Under the pieces are notes generated by a model. That model had not been told where the DNA came from. It did no database searches and saw only the letters and a list, made by a program, of their open reading frames with translations. Made by a program: the position numbers and the translations under genes. This document shows positions 12,001-24,000 of a stretch of DNA of 64,000 bases, in pieces. This DNA comes from Cornus controversa (taxonomy: Eukaryota > Streptophyta > Magnoliopsida > Cornales > Cornaceae), in NCBI GenBank assembly GCA_026545225.1, contig CM048845.1, forward strand, positions 61,728,033 through 61,792,032. Reading direction: 5' to 3'. The first letter of the stretch is position 1, and every line of letters starts with the position of its first letter.

Positions 12001-15000
12001 GTATTGGTTCAACTCTCTACCGGCTGGTTCTATCACGACTTGGACTCAGATGCAACATGAGTTTCTCAAGAAGTATTTTCCGATAGGGAAGACCAATCAG
12101 TTCAGACGTGCTATCACTGGTTTCTCCCAACATGAGGGGGAACAATTTTATGAGACATGGGAAAGATTCAAGGACCTTCTTAGGAAGTGTCCCCATCATC
12201 AAGTTCCTAACTGGCAACTAGTGCAGAGTTTTCATGAAGGGCTCACAGAAGCTAACAGACAGATGGTTGATGCGTCATGTGGAGGTACTTTTATGTTGAA
12301 GAGTGAAGAAGAGGCATGGACCTTATTTGAAAATCTTAGTGACAACTCTCTACAACATGTGTCCTCTACTCGTTCTAGCAGACCTGCCACTACCAGGAAG
12401 ACTGATGGGATTTTTGAGGTTGGTGCTTCAGAAGCTATGCCAACTGATATTGATTTAATTGCACAGAAGGTAGCAGCAATTATGGCTGCCAATCAAACTC
12501 CTTCTGCTTCAAATTCTTCATTGCTAAGCCCGTGTGAATTCTGCTCTAGTCCTATGCATAATGTGAGCAATTGTCCTTCAATGGGACAATTTTCTGATAT
12601 TCAACATGAGCAAGTTCAAGCTACTTTCACTGGACCAATGAATCCTCCACGAGGTAATACTTACAATCCCACATGGAGGAATCATCCTGGTTTCTCTTAC
12701 AGTAACCAAGGGGCAGCAATGCAACCATCATATCAACCTAGGACTTTTGTGCCTCAACAGCAATATCAAACACAAAGTCCTATGGCCCAAAGAATTTCTG
12801 CTATTGAAGACAAGCTGACTCTTACCTTGTCTAAATTTGACAAGCTTGATTCTCTTATAGAGACAGTGCAAGCTACTGCAGCAACAGTACAATCTACAGT
12901 TCAGCTAGTGCACTCGCATTCTCAATCCATTGCCAAACTGGAATCTCAGTTTGGACAGCTTGCTACTTCATTAAGTAGAAGAGAAGAAGGGAAGCTCCCT
13001 AGTCAACCAATTGCTAATCCAAGAGGGATGCAAGCTTCCACAAGCAACCCACACCATGAGCAAGTTCAAGCCATTACCACTTTGAGAAGTGGGAAAATAA
13101 TTGACAATAAGGTGGGTGAGAAGAAAGAAGAAGAAAAAGTGATCACAAGTCCAAGTGCTGAAATTCCTTATGAGCCCAAGGCTCCTTTCCCACAACGTTT
13201 TCTTGAAGCATCTAAGTTGGGGAAGCAAGGGGACAAGCTGCATGACATGATGGAGGTGTTTCGCCAAGTGAAGATTAATTTGCCACTCCTTGATGCCATC
13301 AAGCAAATTCCTCCTTATGCAAAATTTTTGAAGGACTTGTGCACTCAGAAAAGGCGTTCTAAAAGCCATGTGCCAAAGAAAGTAATGCTGCCACAACAAG
13401 TAAGTTCAATAATTCAGCAGTGTACTCCTCCCAAGTACAAAGATCCTGGTGCTCCAACTATCTCATGCATTATTGGGGAGCACCATGTGGATAAAGCTCT
13501 TCTTGATTTGGGTGCAAGTGTGAATTTGCTACCCTATTCAGTTTACTTACAATTGGGCTTGGGAGAATTGAAGCCTACCTCGGTGGTATTACAATTTGCA
13601 GACAGATCAACAAAGCAACCCCGAGGAATCATAGAAGATGTGCTCATTAAAGTGGACAAGTTCTACTTTCCTGTTGATTTCATTGTACTTGACACTGAGC
13701 CGGTTCACAATCCGAAGAGGCACATTCCTGTGATCCTTGGTCGACCTTTCTTAGCTACTGCTGATGCCTGCATAAATTGTAGGTCAGGGATCATGGATAT
13801 TTCCTTTGGCAACATGAATGTCAAGCTTAATGTGTTCAATGTTATCCAACACCCTCCAGATCAGAGTGATGTGTTCTCCATGGATGATATTGATGAATGT
13901 GTGGAGGAATTTGTTTCATCCTCTATATCTCGAAACTCCCTGGAGGTATGTAAGTCATTTTATGACTTTGGAAACACTAATGATGAAGGTTTGTGTGAAG
14001 AGGTGCATGCTATGCTGGAAGTGGATGCTATTCAGAATACTCCACCATGGAGAATTCCAATTGAGCCACTACCTTTTCTCTCTAGCACTCCCTTAGTGCC
14101 TTCATTGGAGTCCCCTCCAGAATTAGAGTTGAAGCCTTTGCCTGACAAATTGAAGTATGTATTCTTGGGGGCACAGAAAACTCTTCCTGTTATAATTGCC
14201 TCTGATCTGACAGAAATTCAAAAGAAGAGCTTAGTAGAGGTTCTATACCAACATCGGGAAGCAATTGGATGGAGTGTTGCTGATCTTAAGGGCATTGATC
14301 CCTCAATTTGCATGCACAAAATCCATTTGGAAGAAGGATGTAAGCCAACTAGAGAGGCTCAGAGGCGGTTGAACCCCAACATGAAGGAGGTGGTAAAGAA
14401 AGAGGTGGTCAAGCTACTTGATGCAGGAATCATTTATCCAATTTCTGATAGCACATGGGTGAGTCCGACACAAGTGGTTCCAAAGAAATCTGGTCTTACC
14501 ATTGTCCCTAACTCCATGGGAGAGCTTGTCCCACAACGTACTGCCACTGGTTGGCGTGTTTGCATTGATTACAGAAAGCTCAACTCTACGACAAGGAAAG
14601 ATCACTTCCCCCTTCCATTCATTGACCAAATACTTGAAAGGTTAGCTGGTCAGAGTTATTATTGCTTTCTGGATGGCTACTCTGGTTATAACCAAGTAGC
14701 TATGGATCCAGAAGATCAAGAGAAGACCACTTTCACTTGTCCCTTTGGTACTTTTGCGTATCGTCGTATGCCTTTTGGATTATGTAATGCTCCGGCTACA
14801 TTCCAGAGGTGTATGATGGCCATCTTTTCTGACATGGTGGAAAAATTCTTGGAGGTGTTTATGGATGATTTCTCTGTTTTTGGATCATCTTTTGAACATT
14901 GTTTGAGCAATTTATCACTTGTGCTTCAAAGATGCCGAGAACGGAATCTGGTACTTAGTTGGGAGAAGAGCCATTTTATGGTGAAAGAAGGTATTGTATT

Positions 15001-18000
15001 GGGCCATATTGTTTCAGAGAGGGGCATTGAAGTTGATAAAGCAAAGATCGACCTAATTGCAACTCTGCCTCATCCAACTTCGGTAAGGCAAGTTCGATCT
15101 TTCTTAGGCCATGCCGGGTTCTATAGAAGATTCATCAAGGATTTCAGTAAAGTAGCTCGACCATTGTGCCATTTGTTATCTAAAGATGTTCCCTTTATCT
15201 TTGATGACGAGTGCGTGAAAGCTTTTGAAAAGCTTCGATCTCTGTTATCCTCGGCACCAATCATGCAGTCTCCAAAATGGGCTGTACCTTTTGAAATCAT
15301 GTGTGATGCCTCTGATTATGCAGTGGGAGCCGTGTTGGGACAGAGAGAAGAGAAACGACCACATGTCATCTACTACGCTAGTAAGACTCTCTCTGATGCT
15401 CAACTCAATTATACAACCACAGAGAAAGAACTTCTAGCTGTAGTGTTTGCCTTGGACAAGTTTCGTTCTTATTTATTAGGATCCAAGGTGGTTGTCTATT
15501 CTGATCATGCAGCATTGAGACATTTATTGGCAAAGAAAGAAACCAAACCGCGTCTTATTCGGTGGATTTTATTGCTGCAAGAATTTGATTTGGAGATAAA
15601 AGACAAAAAGGGGACGGAGAATGTGGTTGCAGATCATTTATCTCGAATCGAGTTTGAGCCGGTGATCGATGCACTACCAATTCGAGACTCATTCCCGGAT
15701 GAGCAATTGTTTGGAATCACGTTGATGAAAGTTAATGGCCAAAGGTTGAAACATTGGGTGGAAGGATGTGTGCCAAGAAGAGACGTGGAGTCCGTCGACT
15801 TGACGGATCCCATCTATCCGACTTAATCCCTTCGGAGAGTCAATCGTCTCCTACGGACGTTAAATAGTAGGTGTTGTATGTATTTCTATACTTTATTTCG
15901 TTTAGTTTTCTTTAATTTTAATTTTTGATTCTAGTTTTCTTAGGTTTTTCTTCAATTCTAGTTGTGTTTTAATGTTTTTTCTTTGAGTTTTTGATGTATA
16001 AGTTGCTTCCGGAGGATGCCAAGAGGTGTACCGAGGTATTCGGACTCAAGACGGGTGAAAAATCGTGCTCTCGGTCGACCTTGGGCGATGGAGACTCAAA
16101 AATATCAAGTCTCGGTCGAACTTGGGCGATGGAGGGTCAAACAGGCCTTCAGGGGGAGGATCGATCGCCCCAGTCAAGGGGGATCGATCGCCCCATGGGA
16201 ATTCTTGAAGATCCCCACCAGCAGGTGGGCGATCGATCGCCCACTCCAAGGGGGATCGATCGCCCAAGGGTATAGAGGGGCTGGCCGAAAGTTTGCTCTA
16301 TAAATGGACTCCTTATCCTATTTGGTTGCTACTACTTACATCTTCTACCTCTTTGAACTCCAATTCAAGTCCTATATCATCCGGAAAACTAATTTCTTCA
16401 ATTAGTGATTATTATACAAGGATTCAACATTGATCAACATCAACTTCAACATCAAAGTGGATCAAAAATCACTAGTTCTCAAAGGAAGCTCACACTTTTT
16501 CAAGTTCAACATCAAAGTAAGTGAAGTTTTTCCTTGAAGAAATTGTTCAAATCTTTTTGAGGGCTTTTGAAGACCAAGTTTGGGGGATCAAATTGGTGCA
16601 ATTACTTGTTCGATTTGGGTGGAAAAATTGCCGAAAAAAGGAGGTTGAAGGTTACAAAAGAATTGTGCACACCAAGTGTTCGATTTAATTCCTCAACTAC
16701 ACTTTTTCTACTTCTATGGCACCAAAGAGAGCAAGTCACCAAGATGCTTCAAGTTCACGTAATCCTCGCCGAGCGAGGAATGATCCGACCACAGGTTCTT
16801 CACGATCTCGCCGAGACGGTATTCAAGAGAGATGGCATCCAAGGGCGTTGAACTATGAAACAACGTTTGACATAGCCGAGCTTTATGGTATGTTTCCCGA
16901 GACACGGTGGGGGGTTTCCGACATCCGTCGTCGTCGGTCGGCATCCATTTTTGTTCCACTCTCATCTACTATTTACCCGAGGCTTGTCAAGGTATTTTAT
17001 CAAAACTTAATACCAAAACCTGATGAGCGGGATGTGCTTACTTCTTCCGTAGATGGAACAATAGTTCGAGTTGACATGTCATCCATTGCCATTGCCATGG
17101 GTTGTCCTCATGAATGCCCAGCTGATTTATCTCATATCTACACTCCTTTACCCGACGAGTTGTCGGTGGGCAATGTGGTTGCACGATTGTGTGCCAACCA
17201 ATTTTCTGGGCCGAAAAGGAATGCAGCTTCAAAGTCTTCAATGCCAAATCATTTATGGTTCCTTGACGCTGTGCTACTCAAGAATGTATGTCCAATTGGA
17301 CATAAAACCGAAAGACGTCAAGAGTTCCTCAGAGCCTTATATGCCATACATTTTGGGCATTGGCTGTCATTCCCACAGATTGTCTGGGGCCAGATGGAGA
17401 AATTCTATTCCAAGGTTGTGGCCAAAGTACCAGACAGTGCAAGTGACTGGGAGTTCCCATTCCCTACTATTATTCACCAGTTGCTTGTAACACAGGGGTA
17501 TGCAGTCCACGAGGACGAGCTTGCCTTTCCACATGACCTTCATTATGGCACGCATGACTGGAACTTGAGTCGATCTCATATGCACCAGAGAGTCATTGCA
17601 GCGCCTGGTGAGGTATCTCGGTTGGCCCAAGGAGGAGAGCATGTAGATGTACCACCACCGGTAGATGATCCAGAGGAGATGGAGGCAGAGGAAGAGGAAG
17701 TGCATGCACAGGCTGGTGGCCATGATTATCAATACTTAGAAGGGCAGATTGCTAGGTTGACAGCCCAGTTTGGCACCTTACAGACAGAGGTCTCCACACA
17801 GTTTGGTGCAATGAGAGCAGAGATGGCGGATCACTTTCGTGACACTCGCCAAGAGCAACTAGAGATGAGGAGGATGATGCGTGCACTGATGCGCCAAGCA
17901 AACTTAGATCCGGATGCTCAGTCACCACCACAGCCTTGACAGGAAGGTAACCATCTTTTGTATATTATTTTATTTTTAGTCTTTATTTTTCTTTTTATTT

Positions 18001-21000
18001 TATTTTTTTTTCTTTTTGTAGTTAGATTTTTATTATGGAAAAAAAATTTTTGAAAAATGAAATAAAAAAAATATTTTTTTTTTTTACGGATTTTTTCTCT
18101 TTCATATTTATTTTCACCCATACTATTTTCACTTGATCTTTGGGGTATAGTGGTTTGTTTTGACAGGTTGAATCATCCAAGTTTGGGGGTGTGCTTGCCT
18201 TGCCTTCATGCTAGTGATGTGCTCTATTTTCTTGCCACTACTCCTTGGTCCTGGTAACATCGTTCTTACCTTCTCTATGCTTCAATTGGGTGTACATTGA
18301 GGACAATGTACAGTTTAAGTTTGGGGGTGAGGCGATGCCTATTTGTGTGCTTTATTGCAATATGGGGGGAAATTTGTGTGAAATTCTTTTTGTATTAGGA
18401 TTTTATTTTATTTTATTTTCTTAGTTTGTTTTTTATTTTATTTTGTTTTATTTTTAGATAGAATGTTTTGACATTATTCAAAGGATTAATACCTTATGTA
18501 GGTACATAACTTGCAATTTTTGAGTATGTTTTAAATTTTTAGAAACTGTGGTTTAAATTATGTGGTTTTAATCATGGTTTGCAATAACATGTTTTGAAGT
18601 GATTAATTTTAGTTTCCTTACATGCACAGGCACACTAGCATAATCTTGTGGGGTATAAACCTATGTTTTGAGTTATTGAGTTACATATGCTTGATATTAA
18701 TTAGTATCTCTTGAGAATGAGTACCAATGATGTGTTATACTTGACTTCAATGAAAAAAGAAAGAAAAGAAGTGAAAAAAAAAAAAGAAAAAAGTGATGAA
18801 TAAGCAAATCAATTTGATCCTTTTCATGAGTAACCGGGCCTCTATGCCTCAGGAAGCACGGAGTGTTCGCGTCAAAAGTGAAAGGGTGAGGAAAGATGAG
18901 CATTGGTTGTCTTGATTTGTAGCCTGACTGATTCGAGTAATTAGGTCTTCGGGGTATCTCAAAGCCTAGTGCCCTAAAGCCATCTGGTTTGGGAGTCACT
19001 GACTGAAAGCTTGCTACATGGATCTTTCAGAAAGCTTAATAAATCAAGACATTGCACAACCAATAAAGCAATAAAAAAAAAAGGGATGAAAAGAAAAAAA
19101 TGATGAAAAAGTCATGTATGCATGTTGGGAAGTATGAGTTCAATAAGGGGAGCTAGTGAGTTGAAGGGGTATGTGCCTTAATATATTCAGAGCTGGGTTA
19201 TGTTACATGAGATGATTGCTAGTTCACTTTACACGAGGGAGCTAGAGTTGATTATTTTGAGATATGTTGATGTGAATTATGTGTGGGGACCATTGATTTG
19301 AATTATAGAATTTGAAAGTTTGAAATTATTCTTGAATGCAAGTTTGTAACTATGTATTGTAATCTTCTTATTGAATTAATGTTGAAACAGAATTTTGAAT
19401 GTTTGTGGGTAACATTTCTGGAAACCCTCACGAGACTATACTCGTCCACTAGGGGGAACCTAGGGGTTTAAAGGCTTGTTGCATATGCTAAATGCAATCG
19501 TTTCTCCCACGAAAGTGGAGTTTGGGTAGTTTAGTTAGTATTTAGTAGTTTCTTTGTTTTAGTTTTGTTTTATTCTATTGCTAAGGGACTAGCAATATGT
19601 AAGTTTGGGGGTGTGATCGGCGTTGAATGTTACGCATTCTAGCCTCTTAACTTATGTATTTTATTCTCTTAGTGATAGATTATTTTGTGATTTTACTTTG
19701 TTTTAGTGTTTTCTGTATTTTCAGGGCCTTAATGATTATTTCAGTTAAAACCGTGCTTTTGGGCTTTTAAAGAAGACATCCAAGATGGTGAGATGAAGCC
19801 TACATCAAGGAGATTCACTCAACCATTTATTTCAACTCAAATCAGCCCAAGAAAGAGGTCCAAGAGAATTACAGCTGCTTAAGAAGGTTTCGGGCCTGAA
19901 GCCCAAATCTGCGCATAATGCAGTCTTAATCCCGTTTTGGAAAACGGACCAGAAGTCTTATTTCCGAGCCTCAAATCGACATTATTTCCGCGTGGGGTTG
20001 AACGAAATTTGATTCTGCACACTTTTGTATTTCACGAAAATTCCGTAAATCGGACTTCTAGTGGGTCAAAAGTCGGGCCGAAGTCAGCAGGAAAAACCCA
20101 CCTGATTAGTGCTGCGGGAAACCCTAATTAATTCCTAATTGGATTAGGACTTTGGTGTATTCTCTTGGGGAATAAAGGGAAGACTTGGAGGCTGAAGAGA
20201 GAGAGCTTACACAGAGATTGGAGAGTCTGAGAGGGCTGAAGAGAACAGAACATATTGCAGAGCCATTGGAGAACGAAGTCATACGCGTAATTCAGAAAGA
20301 TGATGTCTTCTTCCTCAACAGTTGAAGCTTCTTCTTCTACCATGAGCGGCTAGTTCATCCACTAGGGTTTTGATGTAGCCCTAACAAAACATCAATGGTT
20401 TGATTGTTTTAATTATTGGGGACCTTTATATACATGCATAGATTGTGTAATTGTGAGGATTCTTATTAATGAATTGAGCAATAAAAGTCTTGTAAATTCA
20501 ATCTCAATGATTTCTTATCTTGTCTTAGATATTTAGTTGTTGTTATTGAACTCAATCTCTTTTGTTTTCTGTGATCATGAGAGAGATTATTACACAATGG
20601 TAATCACTGAATATATTGTTATGAGCTTTGATGGATTATGCCTAGAGAAGATGAACCATACTGCACCCTAGATTAGAGTAGTTAGGCAGATGGCCCATGC
20701 CAATCGAAGATAGTCCATGGCTTAGCCTTAATCATATGTTATCTTCTTGACGGATGAAGGTGAGCTTGTAGCCACCGACACCACTTATGCATGATGTAAT
20801 TCCCCTATAGTTGATTCAATTGACCATTGATTGTGGAGTTAGTGGTGAAGTCAAACACCCTAGGTTTCTCTCTTATTATCTTCATTATCTGTTTACCTTT
20901 GATTTATTTTATTTTATCTTTTTAATTAGTTAAAAATCAGAATTCTTTTCTTATAAATTTAATTAGAATTAGTTCTGTGTTCCAACTCGTCAGAACATAA

Positions 21001-24000
21001 TCCCTGAGGTACGATACCCATTCATTTCGATAGCCCTATTCTGCAAAGAATTCGTTCTATTGCGAAGTGTGGAAAATTTTAATTGGTATACTTTTTGAGT
21101 CACACTCACACACGAATCACATATTACTTTTTATTCATAAATTAGTCATATGTATAGTTAGTGTCTTGAGGTTGAGGCTAGATAGAATTTGCCAGAAGCT
21201 GATTGGTCTTGACAAAAGTGCGGAGAATGAAAGAAAGGCTTGATGAGCTGCAAAAACTGGTCTAACATAGGACCGAGAATGACTATTTTTGGTTTAGAGA
21301 GCAGCTCTCACTGTTTACTCTAATGTTGTCCTAGTTGTGGACTGCTTTTCGAAACAAAATCTACAGTTGTAGCTGCAGCTGGTGATGATAATGATCAACT
21401 TTTTCATATTTCTACTATAGACCAAAGAGTCATGAATAGAATCTCAACTCCTTGTCTAAATAATAGTGATAAGGTAACAACCAACCGCCACTGGGGGGAT
21501 GGTTTGAGAGTCTGGCTTCGTAGGCTCACCCTGCATCTGCTCTATGTGAACAAAGATGCTGCTATTACACTTGCCATACTGCATATTACGGAGGGATTGG
21601 AGGGATCTAGGTAGCCGCTATTTCTGAGAAAATAGTTGGTTGACAAGCAACTGATGCCATAACCCTGAAACTGACTGGACTTGGCCTTGCAAGCCTGGCT
21701 ATTGGGTTTTACTACTTACAAGGCTGGAAAGCCTCATGATCTGCCCTGGGCCTATTTTACAGAACCATAAATGAAAGCCTCTTCACTGCTAATACCTGCT
21801 ATTGTCCTCACAAGTTTAACATGTGTACAGCCTATGAATAGACATAAGAACTTCATTTGCACAGATGGGCTGCATTTACCACGCAACATAATAGTTAAGC
21901 TTGGGTTCACCGTCAACCAAATCCAAGCAACCTGAGCTGTAGCCTTGGTATAATAGGTATTATAACCACATCAATCCTTTGATTCCTTTCTATAAGATTT
22001 CTCTGTTTAGATGTGAAGGTGAAGGCATGAAGCCGAAGATCTGGTAATTAATACTTTCTGTTCAGAGTTCCACGACTGCATATATTCTAAATATCAAATA
22101 ATTCCTAAGTAAATCCTTAAGCTTGAACTTGTTGATGAGATGCTTCATCAGTCCTCATGACATGAGAAAATGATTAACCAGCAATCTAATCTTAATCACA
22201 TAAAACTGTAAACACAAAAAAAAAGACTAAAATTGATTTTTCCTTGTGAAAAAACTAGACTATAATTTCTAAGAGTTAAATATCATGAAAAAATTGAACT
22301 ATCAGATCCCCAGCATTTGAAAACTGATCAATGTGGTTAAGTAGATATAGATATCAGATCCCCCAAGCCCGTGTTTGACACCCCACTTGAACTCCCCAAC
22401 ATAGCGGCTCCCATCCTCACAAGTATGCACTCCACATCCATGACACTGCCCATTATACCATTCTCCAACATAAACATCACCAGTGAAAAACCTATACACC
22501 CCAACCCCATGCCTCAACCCTTGCCGGTACTGCCCACGATACCGGCTCCCTTTTGCCCATGTCTCGACACCATACCCATCATACTTCTCATCAACCCAGT
22601 CCCCCTCATACCTCCCACTCATGTGGTAGTAATAAACTCCACTTCCAGAGTAATTCCCTTTATGGAATTCGCCCTCATAAACATCCCCATTGCTATAAAC
22701 CGCCCTTTTCTCCAATTTTGCCTTAGACCCAATTGACCAAACAACTGGAGGATGAGAGTTTGAAGCACTAGTTGTTGATGACAGCTTAATTGGCAAGGTA
22801 CGAGCAACAAATAGGCGAATTGAAGGAAGGCGAGGGAGAGCTAGATTAAGTGAAATTACAAGAGCAGCTGAGAAAGCAAAAATAGGTAGGAAATCAAGAA
22901 GAAAAGTGTGATGATGGTTTGAGGTAAAGAAGTATAGAGATGGCAATGAAAGAAGAATGAACACACGCAAATGTAATCGAAGCCATCGGACACGGTAGAA
23001 GTGGCGAAAAAGTCTCAGAGCGATTGTTCTAGATGCCAAAGCTACTGCAAATGAGGAAGAACAAAGAAAAGATGATCGAGAAGACTCTGAATCCAATACA
23101 GTGGTGTTGTTGCAATGGTGCAAAGATGAGAGAGTTGGGGAGTGAGGAAGAGTTGAAAGAGTTTGAGACATTATAGGCCTTATGTGGGGTGTTGAAGGAA
23201 GGGTTTTGTTTGTTGATGTGGTGTTGCAAATGGGTTCATTTTGAAACTGGGTTTGTTTGGGATTTTGATGGGTTGGTGTTGATGGGTCTGATGGTTTTGA
23301 AGGTGGGATTCTAAGGGAAGAAAGAGATGGGATTTGGATTTTGAGATGGGTTGGAGATTGAGTTTGTGTGTAGTTGGTGTTTTGTAGCGCTGACTGGTTT
23401 TGGGTTTGAATCTGAAGGTGTTTTTGGTGGATTGAAGAAAGGAAAGTCGATGGATTCCGGTTAAAATCGGAAGAAAGGCTACTCCTATCTTCTCCGATCA
23501 GTTCAAAATTTTTCTGATGCATTTACATACTATTGTTCTTGAATTTTTTTTCTTTTTCAAAATATAAAAACAAATAGAGCTTAGTTTTCCCACCTATTAT
23601 TTGCCCTTTTTGAACAAAATAGTGAAAGCTTCGACATTACCATCTCATCTAATAACAAAATTCACAACCCTATAAAATAGCATCTTTTCTGGTCAACTTT
23701 AAGCAAACATTAATTACCCATTTCATTCAAAAAAATACTGAAAGCTTTGACATTACCATCTCATCTGCTATCCTAGTACAGCCTTTTCGGCTCATTGTGT
23801 GTGGGGTTTTATTTCTAGCCTGCAAATCTTGCTTCTTCTTTCTCTCCACCTATAAATACAAAAGTTTAGTTAATTTACATACGTTATACAAAAAAAAGAA
23901 ACGGGTAAAAGGTACATATAATTTGAAGTATATACACTCACAGCATGCTCAATTGATAAACGTTGCGTAGCAAATCTTTGCCACTCCTCCAATGTGGGCA

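Larger units (their letters stand above)
9908..21119 (+). mobile_element. Athila-type Ty3/gypsy retrotransposon, young, lacking integrase core
   Basis: Two 1,506-bp LTRs (9908-11413, 19614-21119) begin TGATCGGCG and end CGAATCA. They are flanked by the perfect target duplication CATAT (9903-9907, 21120-21124). The primer site matches tRNA-Asp (11419-11437) and the polypurine tract AAGTTTGGGGGTG abuts the 3' LTR. The LTRs have the same length and no differences in the parts I compared, so insertion is recent. The order is gag-pol ORF, then a 407-codon ORF, then a 1.7-kb non-coding tail, the usual Athila layout. Pol has no integrase core, so this copy should be non-autonomous. Confidence 0.95.

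Noticed and set aside
15991..16303. Three overlapping short ORFs rich in Arg/Pro/Gly-Asp
   Set aside because: They arise from the GATCGATCGCCC palindromes, which read open on both strands; no family resemblance.
16716..17939. An envelope protein role for the Athila third ORF
   Set aside because: It is in the env position, but I see no signal peptide, membrane segment or cleavage site; it fits the plant transposon-protein family better.
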